Of a stretch of 45,858 bases of DNA, positions 1 to 7,633 are shown in pieces. The DNA comes from a virus, in IMG/VR virus record IMGVR_UViG_3300017744_000019, positions 1-45,858 of that record; one strand, written 5' to 3'. Position 1 is the stretch's first letter. Every line of letters starts with the position of its first letter. Position numbers and translations under genes: made by a program. The notes beneath the pieces are model-generated. The model saw only the letters and a program-made list of their open reading frames with translations. It ran no database searches and had not been told where the DNA came from.

Positions 1-318
1 AAGCGACAGTTCACTGCTGACACTCTGATTCAGTACTACAACTCTCTGTTCCCTTCACAGGCACCTGCCGCAGAAGTACGTGGTTACAAAGACCTCGCAC
101 CTAATGCAAAGAAAGCATACGAGTTGTTAGAGACTCAACCAGGCGCAAACTTCGGTCGTGGTTCATGGTGGCAGGCATTCAACTCTGTGACTTACCTTAC
201 TGATCACCAGTTGGGTCGTACTGCCGACGGTCGAATGACTTCTGCATGGTACGGTGCAAACCAAGTCAAGAAGAAGAAAGCTGCTGAACTTGCCGTCGAA
301 ATGGCGGTGGCGGCATGA
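1..318 (+). CDS. DUF932-family phage protein (C-terminal fragment)
   Basis: The frame is open from the first base, so the N-terminus lies outside the window. The last 105 residues contain SWWQAFNSVTYLTDHQLGR followed by a DGRMTSAWYG segment and a Lys-rich end, the typical C-terminus of DUF932 phage/plasmid proteins. Their function is unsettled. The stop overlaps the start of the next gene (ATGA), which suggests translational coupling. Family assignment is from recalled motif similarity only. Confidence 0.7.
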   Translation, partial: KRQFTADTLIQYYNSLFPSQAPAAEVRGYKDLAPNAKKAYELLETQPGANFGRGSWWQAFNSVTYLTDHQLGRTADGRMTSAWYGANQVKKKKAAELAVEMAVAA

Positions 319-617
319 AAGATCGATTTGATCTAGAACAAGACATCATGAACTGCTGGGGGATCACGGACGATCTCCAGTTGTTGTTAAGATTAGTCGA
401 TGAAGGGAAATATGATTCATTGTCTCCCAGTGATACCGATGACCTTGCTAATATTCTCATGGGTCTCTGCCATGTGTATGGCATGAAATTTAATAGGTTG
501 TTTGATACATTTGGTGATTGTATCGAAGAACTCACTCCCCCAGAACCAAACCTACCAAATGACCAACGCGGCAGATTAAACGACGTTACTCCAGAAGAGT
601 GGAATAGTTTAAGATAA
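315..617 (+). CDS. Hypothetical acidic phage protein
   Basis: A 100-residue acidic, probably helical protein with no motif I recognise and a Pro-rich segment near the end (LTPPEPNLP). Its ATG overlaps the stop of the DUF932 gene, so the two are probably co-translated. Only three bases separate its stop from the inverted repeat at 621-678, so read-through transcripts would carry that hairpin. Confidence 0.6.
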   Translation: MKDRFDLEQDIMNCWGITDDLQLLLRLVDEGKYDSLSPSDTDDLANILMGLCHVYGMKFNRLFDTFGDCIEELTPPEPNLPNDQRGRLNDVTPEEWNSLR

Positions 618-620
618 TTT

Positions 621-678
621 ACTCATTGGGTTCTCCCCATTTATAAATACCCTTGACATAAGGGAGAATCTAATGAGT
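621..678 (+). promoter_or_regulatory. RBS-sequestering inverted repeat around a late promoter
   Basis: Left arm 621-637 (ACTCATTGGGTTCTCCC) pairs with right arm 662-678 (GGGAGAATCTAATGAGT) at 15 of 17 positions. The right arm contains both the Shine-Dalgarno (GGGAG, 662-666) and the ATG (673) of the next gene. The loop carries the late promoter at 642-649. Transcripts from upstream would fold and hide the RBS. Transcripts starting at about 655 lack the left arm and leave it open. Such control is established for T4 e and soc; for this site it is inferred. Confidence 0.65.
642..649 (+). promoter_or_regulatory. T4-type late promoter (TATAAATA)
   Basis: Exact match to the T4 late -10 octamer recognised by the gp55/gp33/sliding-clamp polymerase. 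It lies 24 nt before the ATG at 673, with a good SD between, and drives the small membrane protein gene. Confidence 0.7.
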
Positions 679-942
679 ACCTTTCACTCAGTGGCGATAA
701 CCGCCCTGCTGTGCTCTTTACTCTGGATTGGCAGCACAGCAGTTATAATTGATGAATATATAAAGGTAGTACAAATAAAAGAGTTCCAAATCAGTCAGAA
801 AGATAACGAGCTCAGAAGAAGTAGAATTAAGATAAACAACCATGAGCAAGTATTAAGAGATCTTGTTTGGAGATGTCAGTTCAAAGAAGACATCATCATA
901 ATGAAAAAAACTTATGTGTGTTACAAAATTGATAAGGTGTAA
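673..942 (+). CDS. Small membrane-anchored coiled-coil protein
   Basis: 89 residues. Residues 5-25 form one N-terminal transmembrane or signal-anchor segment. The rest is charged and helical (heptad-like, about 35-65) and ends with two Cys. This topology (N-in anchor plus periplasmic helix) resembles inner-membrane spanins, but I see no outer-membrane partner, so that role is speculative. A late promoter and an RBS-masking hairpin lie directly upstream, which suggests strictly late expression. Confidence 0.65.
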   Translation: MSTFHSVAITALLCSLLWIGSTAVIIDEYIKVVQIKEFQISQKDNELRRSRIKINNHEQVLRDLVWRCQFKEDIIIMKKTYVCYKIDKV

Positions 943-945
943 GTA

Positions 946-1377
946 ATGATTACGTTTCGTAAAGAAGTCTTTGAGGTGTTCGAGGAATACAAAGAAGCAG
1001 ATTCCCGTGAAGCCCGATTAGATGTTTTGAAAAAATATGAAGACAACTGGGCGTTCAAAGATATCCTTCGGGGTTCCTTCGACGATTCTTTGGAATTTTT
1101 ACTTCCAGCAGGACGCCCACCTTTCACTCCGAACAGACCGGAGTCGGCACCCTCTACCCTAACGAAGCAGCACAAGCAATTTGGAAACTTCGTGAAGGGA
1201 GGTAAGGGTGAAAATACCCCAGCGTTTAAACGCGAGAATCAATTCGTCCAGCTTCTAGAATCCGTTCATCCGGAGGATGCTGAGTACGTTCTGAAAATGG
1301 TGGCAAAGAAACCACCTTGTCGTTACATAACCAAAAAACTAGTACAGGAGGCATTTCCAAATCTGATAAGCGAGTAA
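946..1377 (+). CDS. DUF6433-like conserved phage protein
   Basis: 143 residues resembling a protein conserved in T4-like marine phages: helical N-terminus, central SFDDSLEFLLPAGRPPF segment, then a LTKQHKQFGNFVKGG-type region, an FVQLLESVHPEDAEYVL helix and a C-terminal LVQEAFPNL. No catalytic motif is apparent and the function is unknown. It starts three bases after the preceding stop and is probably in the same late transcript. The family name is from memory of the pattern. Confidence 0.6.
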   Translation: MITFRKEVFEVFEEYKEADSREARLDVLKKYEDNWAFKDILRGSFDDSLEFLLPAGRPPFTPNRPESAPSTLTKQHKQFGNFVKGGKGENTPAFKRENQFVQLLESVHPEDAEYVLKMVAKKPPCRYITKKLVQEAFPNLISE

Positions 1378-1418
1378 TCTTTTCGACAATTAACTATAAC
1401 TTCTAAGGAGAATTCACA

Positions 1419-1586
1419 ATGTCGAGTCAAGAAAAGCAGTTGAACCAAATTAACGAATTACAAAAGTTCGTGCACGATACCAGACGCCAAGCAATATATT
1501 CTCAAGGCAATTCGAATTATCAAACGAAAAGTCTTAATCAGTATTATACGATACTAAATGCGTCTACTCAACAACTTTCTCGATAA
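1419..1586 (+). CDS. Small Gln/Asn-rich protein
   Basis: A 55-residue ORF with a near-perfect SD (TAAGGAG, ending 8 nt before the ATG). It is rich in Gln, Asn, Ser and Tyr and predicted helical. No family is recognised. The strong RBS and its position between conserved phage genes support it as real. Confidence 0.6.
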   Translation: MSSQEKQLNQINELQKFVHDTRRQAIYSQGNSNYQTKSLNQYYTILNASTQQLSR

Positions 1587-1663
1587 GGGGGTGATTATCT
1601 CTTCAGGTGCATTTTGTGAGATGCCTGTCGTAGTGATTGAAAAAGATTTGGAATGGATATATT

Positions 1664-1906
1664 ATGCCACAGTATGATTTCAAGAATAAGGAAACCGGAG
1701 AGTGCAAGGAATTGTCTCTCCGGATTTCTGAGTACGACCAATGGTTAATTGACAATCCCGAATGGGTGCGTTACTTTCCACCTTCATCAGCACCTAAAAT
1801 GGTGACGGGTGTTAAGTCAACCATGCGAATAGCAGGAAAGGAATGGGAGAATAAACTAACTGCAATCAAGAAGAATGCAGGGGTACAAAGCACAATAAAG
1901 GTTTAG
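1664..1906 (+). CDS. FmdB-like small phage protein
   Basis: 80 residues beginning MPQYDFKNKETGE, the start typical of FmdB-like small proteins in phages, with a helical LSLRISEYDQWLIDNPEW segment and a C-terminal helix. The Cys pairs of true FmdB zinc ribbons are not present; only one Cys is seen. I chose the ATG at 1664 because the conserved start begins there; a TTG at 1637 in frame is less likely. Function unknown. Confidence 0.6.
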   Translation: MPQYDFKNKETGECKELSLRISEYDQWLIDNPEWVRYFPPSSAPKMVTGVKSTMRIAGKEWENKLTAIKKNAGVQSTIKV

Positions 1907-1910
1907 TAGT

Positions 1911-2105
1911 ATGAATTTTTTTAAATGGTTGGGTTCAGGTCCATCGTCGGCCGACCCAGTTGGAGACCCAAATCCTGACGAAGTAACTGTAGCAAATGCA
2001 TATAAAACAAGGTGGGTATGGTATCATACTATACTTGCTATTGAAATTTTGACAACTAATATTTTGTTGGCAGCTATCTTGGTGGTACTTGCCATCAAGT
2101 TATGA
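1911..2105 (+). CDS. Single-pass small membrane protein
   Basis: 64 residues: a soluble N-terminus with a DPVGDPNPDE segment, then a hydrophobic stretch at about residues 38-63 (ILAIEILTTNILLAAILVVL). The stop overlaps the lysozyme start (ATGATAG), so a lysis-related role is possible from context only. Confidence 0.6.
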   Translation: MNFFKWLGSGPSSADPVGDPNPDEVTVANAYKTRWVWYHTILAIEILTTNILLAAILVVLAIKL

Positions 2106-2596
2106 TAGAACTAATTCGTAAACTATGGTGCAAACCTAAAGTGAAACCGATTATGAACAGAGAAGCAGTATTCGAACAATTAAAGATTGACGAAGGAGTC
2201 GTCTATGAGATTTACCTCGACCATCTCAACTATCCCACGTTCGGTGTTGGGCATCTCATCAAGGAAAGTGACGGCGAGTACGGCGCTTCAGTCGGAACGA
2301 AAATTTCCCCCGAAAGAGTTAGCGAGGCATTCGACCACGACCTCAACGTCGCAATCTACGAATGTGCTGTACTATACGGAGACGGGTTCCACTGTTGGCC
2401 AGATGAGGTACAGCAAATCTTGGTTAACATGATGTTTAACCTAGGTAGACCAAGACTAAGTAAGTTCAAGAACATGTATCTTCATTTACAAAATGAGGAT
2501 TGGGTGAACGCGGCAGTTGAAGGCCGTGATTCGAAATGGTATCGACAAGTGACAAATCGAGCAGAACGCTTGATGACAAGGTTAGAGAATGTCTAA
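2102..2596 (+). CDS. T4-type lysozyme (GH24 endolysin)
   Basis: 164 residues, the length of T4 lysozyme. It hydrolyses the MurNAc-GlcNAc bond of peptidoglycan. The T4 triad Glu11-Asp20-Thr26 is matched with identical spacing by Glu31, Asp40 and Thr46 (IDEGVVYEIYLDHLNYPTFG). The Arg/Lys-rich C-terminus (NRAERLMTRL) also fits. About 20 extra N-terminal residues precede the domain; an internal ATG at 2153 could be the start, but the ATG at 2102 overlaps the upstream stop. The tail hub gp5 in this window has no lysozyme domain, so this is a free-standing muramidase, probably the endolysin. Confidence 0.88.
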   Translation: MIELIRKLWCKPKVKPIMNREAVFEQLKIDEGVVYEIYLDHLNYPTFGVGHLIKESDGEYGASVGTKISPERVSEAFDHDLNVAIYECAVLYGDGFHCWPDEVQQILVNMMFNLGRPRLSKFKNMYLHLQNEDWVNAAVEGRDSKWYRQVTNRAERLMTRLENV

Positions 2597-3434
2597 TGTG
2601 ATTTTTCAATATATGATCGTGAGTGACGCAGTAGATGCTCGCGGTGATATTCCGGGCTGGGACGGTTCGCGTTCTTCCCTCTATAAAGAAGTTGCGGATA
2701 TATCCCGTACATCATTCGAACAATACGCAAAGAAGATTGGTGCAGAACACGTTTACTCAGATGAACGAGTTGCAACCAAAGGTCATGGTTGTTCTACATC
2801 GTTGCTGCATGAATGCGCACGTGTATGGCTAGATCCTATGTTCGATCAATACGACAACCTATTATTCGTTGACACAGACATTGTAGTCAACACTGAAGAA
2901 AATATCTTTGATCAGATGGAGTCTGGTGCCGAAGTCTACGGTGTCCTAGAGTCAGACTTCGTTACCGCCAATGGTGGTGGGTACAATTCATGGGATTACA
3001 AAGACGATAACTATCGAGACTTCTGTCGCAAGTTCGAGATGCATGACTGTCCTATCGTCCCTGTAATGCCACCTAACCGACCATCTAAACTAACCATTAT
3101 GAATACAGGGGTGGTCCTGTGGTCCAAGGAGGCGCGTCTACGTGCACGTGAACTGTTCATGGCGTGGGAAGACTGGTGCTACACTGGTGACTTCCATATG
3201 TCTATCATGAACGATCAGCCTTACATCTCTGCACAGTTGATGAAACATGAGTTTGATGTAGAGACTATCGACACCACTTGGAATGATTCTCCTCACTATG
3301 AGACCGAACAAGAGTTCTTTGATAACGCAAAGTTCTGTCACTACACTGGTGGTGAGTGGAAAGTCGATATGGTAAAGCATTGGAATGACAATCGTTATAA
3401 GACTTCCAAATTCACAAGAGCACTATTTCCGTAA
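2589..3434 (+). CDS. GT-A glycosyltransferase (GT8-like)
   Basis: 281 residues. A GT-A type nucleotide-sugar/metal motif DTD lies at residues 95-97 (LLFVDTDIVVN), preceded by conserved-looking K/R-rich acceptor helices and followed by LTIMNTGVVLW, a typical second GT8-like block. The C-terminal HYTGGEWK with His suits metal binding. It probably transfers a hexose to an unknown acceptor (phage DNA, glycan or protein). It overlaps the lysozyme stop by 8 nt. Confidence 0.7.
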   Translation: MSNVIFQYMIVSDAVDARGDIPGWDGSRSSLYKEVADISRTSFEQYAKKIGAEHVYSDERVATKGHGCSTSLLHECARVWLDPMFDQYDNLLFVDTDIVVNTEENIFDQMESGAEVYGVLESDFVTANGGGYNSWDYKDDNYRDFCRKFEMHDCPIVPVMPPNRPSKLTIMNTGVVLWSKEARLRARELFMAWEDWCYTGDFHMSIMNDQPYISAQLMKHEFDVETIDTTWNDSPHYETEQEFFDNAKFCHYTGGEWKVDMVKHWNDNRYKTSKFTRALFP

Positions 3435-3452
3435 ATATTTTCAAAATAAGTA

Positions 3453-3481
3453 TTGACAGACCTCTCATATATTGTTATAAT
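3453..3481 (+). promoter_or_regulatory. sigma70-type promoter
   Basis: TTGACA (3453-3458), 17-nt spacer, TATAAT (3476-3481): full consensus. It lies just after the glycosyltransferase stop and drives the gene at 3508 and the HAD gene. Confidence 0.85.
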
Positions 3482-3507
3482 ATCTATTCAATGTGGGAGG
3501 TTTTTTT

Positions 3508-3702
3508 ATGCGAGCAAGTAAACAGTTAGTAGAAGATTTAGTTTATCATTACATCTATCAACACCCTTCTGGCAATCCAGATTGGGGAGGTATTCAAGTC
3601 GCCCTTGCTGATTATGGGTTTACTTCAGGTCAAGTGTTTGAGATTTTAAATGATATTAGGCAAGGTGGAACTGGAGATGTCCAGTTTCTAACGGAGGGGT
3701 GA
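3508..3702 (+). CDS. Hypothetical small protein
   Basis: 64 residues, predicted helical, with SGNPDWGGIQVALADYGF in the middle; no family recognised. The ATG at 3508 follows a GGGAGG SD with 9-nt spacing and is preferred over the upstream in-frame GTG at 3493. The stop TGA overlaps the next ATG. Confidence 0.65.
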   Translation: MRASKQLVEDLVYHYIYQHPSGNPDWGGIQVALADYGFTSGQVFEILNDIRQGGTGDVQFLTEG

Positions 3703-4274
3703 TGAGAGATAAAGTCATACTAGTAGATTGTGATGGTGTTCTACTAGACTGGATGTACGGATTTAAGCAGTGGATGAAACGCCACGGGTACATCATGAAG
3801 AATCCAGACGTATACGACGTAGGTGTCATGTACGGTCTAGAACGTAATGAGAAGCGACGACTCTGTCGCATGTTCAATGAGAGTGCAACTATTCGTAAAC
3901 TGCCTCCATTGCGAGATGCCATCAAGTATGTTCGAAAGTTACACGAAGAACAAGGTTACGTATTCCACGCAATCACTTCTTTAAGTAACGATGAATACGC
4001 ACAACACCTACGTACCAAGAATCTGTGTGAGATGTTTGGTCCGACTGTGTTTGAGAAGTACGTCTATCTCGATACAGGCGCAGACAAAGACGAAGAGCTA
4101 GAATTCTATCACGGTACTGGATGTATCTGGATAGAAGATAAAGTAGAGAACGCCATCGCTGGTGCAAAGGTTGGTCTTGAGTCACTTGTGATCGAACATG
4201 ACTATAACACCGATTGTGACTTCCCACGTATGCGTAACTGGAAAGATATATACGAGTACATAACAGGAATTTAA
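3702..4274 (+). CDS. HAD-superfamily phosphatase (5'-nucleotidase-like)
   Basis: 190 residues. Motif I DCDGV with nucleophile Asp9 and acid/base Asp11, a Thr/Ser motif II (AITSLSND), and a C-terminal IEDKVENA block matching HAD motif IV. The size and layout fit cytosolic 5'(3')-deoxyribonucleotidases and related small phosphatases. Substrate unproven; dNMP or a sugar phosphate are likely. It is the last gene before a strong terminator. Confidence 0.75.
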   Translation: MRDKVILVDCDGVLLDWMYGFKQWMKRHGYIMKNPDVYDVGVMYGLERNEKRRLCRMFNESATIRKLPPLRDAIKYVRKLHEEQGYVFHAITSLSNDEYAQHLRTKNLCEMFGPTVFEKYVYLDTGADKDEELEFYHGTGCIWIEDKVENAIAGAKVGLESLVIEHDYNTDCDFPRMRNWKDIYEYITGI

Positions 4275-4295
4275 TCCCGCTCAAGGTAGCATGTC

Positions 4296-4320
4296 GGGGG
4301 ACTTCGGTCCCCCTTTTTTT
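4296..4320 (+). terminator. Rho-independent terminator with UUCG tetraloop
   Basis: Stem GGGGGAC (4296-4302), loop TTCG, stem GTCCCCC (4307-4313), then a T-run. The same hairpin occurs after gp32 (29925-29950). Confidence 0.9.
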
Positions 4321-4322
4321 TA

Positions 4323-4330
4323 TATAAATA
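4323..4330 (+). promoter_or_regulatory. T4-type late promoter (TATAAATA)
   Basis: Exact late octamer immediately after the terminator and 29 nt before the carbamoyltransferase start. Confidence 0.75.
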
Positions 4331-4359
4331 ACTATTTAATCTGACAATACAGGTGAATG

Positions 4360-5865
4360 ATGAGATATGTAGGTTACAGTGAATTTTATCACGACTCAGG
4401 ATTTGCTATCATCAATGAAGATGGTACAGTAGAGTTCGCGACTCATGGCGAACGTTACTCCAAAAAGAAAAACGACCCGAATATTCCCGATGTACTCTGG
4501 GACATGATAAATGATGATGACCATGTGTCTTTTTATGAAGATCACGGTATCAAGTTTGATATGCGTGGCGGAGTTGATGCAACGGGTAGAACTCCAGAGA
4601 CGATTCAAAAATCTGAGGCATTCGAGAAGTTTCCTTATCCAGAAGCGTCAGTCTACGACGCACACCATCTACACCACGAGTCACACTGCGCCTCTGCGTT
4701 CTACACGCGTCCGTGGGATTCATCTGAAGATACTGTCCTAGTCTCTATCGATGGTGTTGGTGAGTTGCAGACCGCCTGCATCATGGATCACAAGTTCAAT
4801 CTAATCAAAGAATGGCACTACCCTAAGTCGGTAGGTCTAGTCTATACCCTCACAACTAAGTTCCTAGGTCTACGTCCACTCGAAGATGAGTACGTGGTAA
4901 TGGGGTTGTCTGCGTACCATGAAACGTGTCCTAAGTCAAGCGCAATCACCGATTGGTTGATTCGATGGTACGAAAACCTGTCTGACATCGCTCCGGAAGT
5001 TTCTCTAGGTATTGCAGTAGGCGCCCCAGAATCTAAACGTGAACAAGATCGTAAAAAGTTCCGGCGAGAATTCAAACGACGTATTCTATCTGTAGAAGAT
5101 AAAGTCGCTGCACGAGCAACCCAAGACTTTGCTGATTATGCGATCATGGGTATAATGCGCGAAGCGTCTAAATACGGTAATAAGTTATGTTATTCTGGTG
5201 GGTGTGCACAAAACGTTGTGATCAACTCCAGATTATTTGAACTGTTTGATGAGGTACATATTGCAGTATCTCCGACCGACGCGGGGTCTGGTTTGGGGAC
5301 AGCAGCCCGATCATGGGCAAAGGCAACCGGAAAAGACAAATTAATATGGAGTCCTTATGCGGGGCATAATATCGAAAGGGATGTTAATCCTAGCAGTATC
5401 GTCGATCATTTACTTGAACATCGCTATTGTGGAATTGCTAGTGGACGGGCTGAGTTCGGTCCTCGTGCTCTTGGCAACCGCTCCCTTATTGCTGATGTAA
5501 GATACGACGTACAAGACACTGTTAACACAATTAAAAGACGACAGAAGTATCGTCCGTTCGCACCTGCTATCCTAGAGGAATATGCGGAGGAATACTTCGA
5601 CGGACCAATGAATGAGCATATGCAGTTCACCTCATGGGCAAAGCATGACTATGCCCCAGTAACACACGTAGACGGAACTGCACGTGTTCAAATCGTGAAG
5701 AAGGATTGCGAATCAATCTTTCGAAAGGTAATTGAAGAATACCATGATAGAACTGGTGTTCCGATGTTACTAAATACCAGTCTCAACATAAGAGGGCGGC
5801 CAATGGTTAATGACGAACTAGACGCCCAATTATGGGAGCAAAAGTACGAAGTGAAAGTGTTCTGA
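4360..5865 (+). CDS. NodU/CmcH-type O-carbamoyltransferase
   Basis: 501 residues. It transfers a carbamoyl group from carbamoyl phosphate, via a carbamoyl-AMP intermediate in the family, to a hydroxyl of a sugar or nucleoside. The N-terminal kinase-fold domain carries a His-rich motif (HHLHHESHCASAFY) and IDGVGE. YSGGCAQNVVINSRL and GRAEFGPRALGNRS precede the C-terminal YrdC-like domain (RRQKYRPFAPAILEE, MLLNTSLNIRGRPMV). Full length. The ATG at 4360 has better SD spacing (AGG, 4351) than the adjacent one at 4357. The late promoter makes it a late gene. In some phages related enzymes modify hydroxymethylpyrimidines in DNA; here the acceptor is unknown. Confidence 0.85.
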   Translation: MRYVGYSEFYHDSGFAIINEDGTVEFATHGERYSKKKNDPNIPDVLWDMINDDDHVSFYEDHGIKFDMRGGVDATGRTPETIQKSEAFEKFPYPEASVYDAHHLHHESHCASAFYTRPWDSSEDTVLVSIDGVGELQTACIMDHKFNLIKEWHYPKSVGLVYTLTTKFLGLRPLEDEYVVMGLSAYHETCPKSSAITDWLIRWYENLSDIAPEVSLGIAVGAPESKREQDRKKFRREFKRRILSVEDKVAARATQDFADYAIMGIMREASKYGNKLCYSGGCAQNVVINSRLFELFDEVHIAVSPTDAGSGLGTAARSWAKATGKDKLIWSPYAGHNIERDVNPSSIVDHLLEHRYCGIASGRAEFGPRALGNRSLIADVRYDVQDTVNTIKRRQKYRPFAPAILEEYAEEYFDGPMNEHMQFTSWAKHDYAPVTHVDGTARVQIVKKDCESIFRKVIEEYHDRTGVPMLLNTSLNIRGRPMVNDELDAQLWEQKYEVKVF

Positions 5866-5866
5866 T

Positions 5867-6028
5867 ATGGGACATCTACGGGAGATAGGTCTGAATTATT
5901 TTGAACATTTGTACAGAGCGTGGTCACTTGCGTTCGTTTGCATAGTTCATGGCCTATTTCCTAATATTTGGGAACACAAGGCAAAAGATATAATAAATGG
6001 TGACCCGCAAGATTTCAAGGTGAAGTGA
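5867..6028 (+). CDS. DUF6356-like small protein
   Basis: 53 residues. The pattern (LREIGLNYFEHLYRAW, then a hydrophobic SLAFVCIVHGLFPNIWE) matches the HxxxVGxxYxxH...HAxxPxxF layout recalled for DUF6356 proteins of marine phages and bacteria. One hydrophobic segment, probably membrane-associated. The start is 1 nt after the carbamoyltransferase stop, and its TGA overlaps the next ATG. Confidence 0.65.
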   Translation: MGHLREIGLNYFEHLYRAWSLAFVCIVHGLFPNIWEHKAKDIINGDPQDFKVK

Positions 6029-6339
6029 TGGCAGACCTAGACATATATGGTAACCCTATTGGAACAGTATATGAGGACGACATATGTCCACCCGACCTTG
6101 TATGCATTCCTATGGAAACATGGGAAAGTTTAGTAGATGAAAACCAGTTAGCATGGGATTCCGTAAATAACACAGTCGCACGACAAAGTGATGCACAGGC
6201 GGTTGCCGAATTTACATGGCAGGTTCTATTTCTATCTCCTTGGGAACTTGCATATATAGCATTACCAATGAGCGTATTAGCATTTTATGGATTGACCATA
6301 TATGCAATATTTAAATGGTTACAAAAGAGGTTTAGGTAA
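6028..6339 (+). CDS. C-terminally anchored membrane protein
   Basis: 103 residues: an acidic soluble N-terminus (about 1-65), then a transmembrane segment at about 70-97 and a basic cytoplasmic-type end (KWLQKRFR). No family recognised. It is translationally coupled to the DUF6356-like gene. Confidence 0.6.
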   Translation: MADLDIYGNPIGTVYEDDICPPDLVCIPMETWESLVDENQLAWDSVNNTVARQSDAQAVAEFTWQVLFLSPWELAYIALPMSVLAFYGLTIYAIFKWLQKRFR

Positions 6340-6344
6340 TTAAC

Positions 6345-6698
6345 ATGTTTTCAGAACAAACAGTAGTCACACCAACTCCAGAAGCAAAACCATTCAAACA
6401 GAAGATTGAGCTTGAAGTAGAATTCGATACGTCGAACAAAGAAGTCAAAGCAAGTAAGTTTGAAGGGTTGTTACAGTTCGCGGATGTAATCGATGCATAT
6501 CGACTTTTCCCGCGAGCATTCATTGGTACCTATCTGTACCTACTCATCGAAGTCACTCAGTGGTTCATGACGATACCTGAACCAAATGCATCACAGGCAG
6601 GTCTTATATCTGTAGTGGTTGGTGCGGGTGCTGCATGGTTCGGTCTATACACATCTACAGGTTCGGCACGTAAAGTCAAGAGTATTAAGACTAGTTAA
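6345..6698 (+). CDS. Holin-like two-pass membrane protein
   Basis: 117 residues: charged N-terminal 45 residues, hydrophobic segment about 57-76 (FIGTYLYLLIEVTQWFM), a short loop with Pro and Asn, second segment about 83-103 (AGLISVVVGAGAAWFGLYT), basic tail. This fits a small phage holin or accessory membrane protein seen in T4-like marine phages. The holin role is inferred from topology only. Confidence 0.6.
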   Translation: MFSEQTVVTPTPEAKPFKQKIELEVEFDTSNKEVKASKFEGLLQFADVIDAYRLFPRAFIGTYLYLLIEVTQWFMTIPEPNASQAGLISVVVGAGAAWFGLYTSTGSARKVKSIKTS

Positions 6699-7633
6699 TG
6701 AAAATTTTATTAATTGCATTAACTGAGACATATGAGACTCTTTTGCCTGCGATAAAAGAAAAGAACTATGAGTATAAATTAATAACTCAACACAGTTGCC
6801 CTGACCGCAACGTGTATTATGGAGGAAAGGGAGTAGTAAGGTGGGTACAAGAAGAAATAAGAAAATTTGCACCGGACGTAGTGGTAAACAATATGGCTGG
6901 ACTTTTACTACCCCCGTCTAATAGTTACACTTATTTTGGAAACACGATTGCGAGTTCAAGGTTAGAGATGCAGAAGTGGGAGACCCGACAACAAGCAGAG
7001 GCCTTGGGTTTTGATTTTCTTTTTCCACCAGTAGTCTTGGAATGTAACCTAGATGAAATGGTTTACTTCCCTTATAAAACATTCCTTAAATCAAAAGGAA
7101 ACGATACTTTCTGTCAAGCTTGGAAAGTAACACCGGACACTGACTTAAAATATCATAATGCCACATTACAACATGATGAAGGTATTAAGTGTCCAGCATT
7201 TGTCGAGAAGGCAGTAGATTTTGAAGTGGAGGGTTATTGTCAGTTTAGGATAACTAACGGAACTTATGACATCAATTCTATACAAGGAATTTACGGAGAC
7301 GGAGGCGGATACAAACAACTCGTAGACTGTTCCGATTGGAAAAAAGATACGTGTACTATTGATATCCCTCGAAAACATCGTGACGCCATAGAAAAGGTGT
7401 GTGGTGAATGGTTAGAATATGCCTCAAGTTTAGGTGGAAGTTACGAAGGAAATATCGGTACCGGCGTCACCAGCGACTCAGAGGTTTACTGGTTCGAACA
7501 TAATTCAAGGCAAAGTATGTATTCAACGTTTCAAGGTGATGTTGATGATTGGTTAAACTCATTCGTCACTAACTCAGACGAAAACTTTTGGGTATTCTTA
7601 AATGAAGACTACCAAGGTCCTGAGATAAAGTAA
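6698..7633 (+). CDS. ATP-grasp/PurD-like ligase candidate
   Basis: 311 residues. The N-terminus looks like a pre-ATP-grasp Rossmann half (KILLIALTETYETLLPAI; FAPDVVVNNMAG). Then comes FGNTIASSRLEMQKWETRQ, reminiscent of glycinamide-ribotide-synthetase-type enzymes, and near residue 278 VYWFEHNSRQSM, similar to the metal-binding end of ATP-grasp domains. If correct, it joins a carboxylate to an amine with ATP. The Lys/Gly-rich loop is weak, so the call is tentative. The ATG overlaps the preceding stop. Confidence 0.5.
   Translation: MKILLIALTETYETLLPAIKEKNYEYKLITQHSCPDRNVYYGGKGVVRWVQEEIRKFAPDVVVNNMAGLLLPPSNSYTYFGNTIASSRLEMQKWETRQQAEALGFDFLFPPVVLECNLDEMVYFPYKTFLKSKGNDTFCQAWKVTPDTDLKYHNATLQHDEGIKCPAFVEKAVDFEVEGYCQFRITNGTYDINSIQGIYGDGGGYKQLVDCSDWKKDTCTIDIPRKHRDAIEKVCGEWLEYASSLGGSYEGNIGTGVTSDSEVYWFEHNSRQSMYSTFQGDVDDWLNSFVTNSDENFWVFLNEDYQGPEIK

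Noticed and set aside
1591-1677. 28-residue GTG ORF between the Gln-rich gene and the FmdB-like gene
   Set aside because: SD is too close to the GTG and no conserved pattern is seen.
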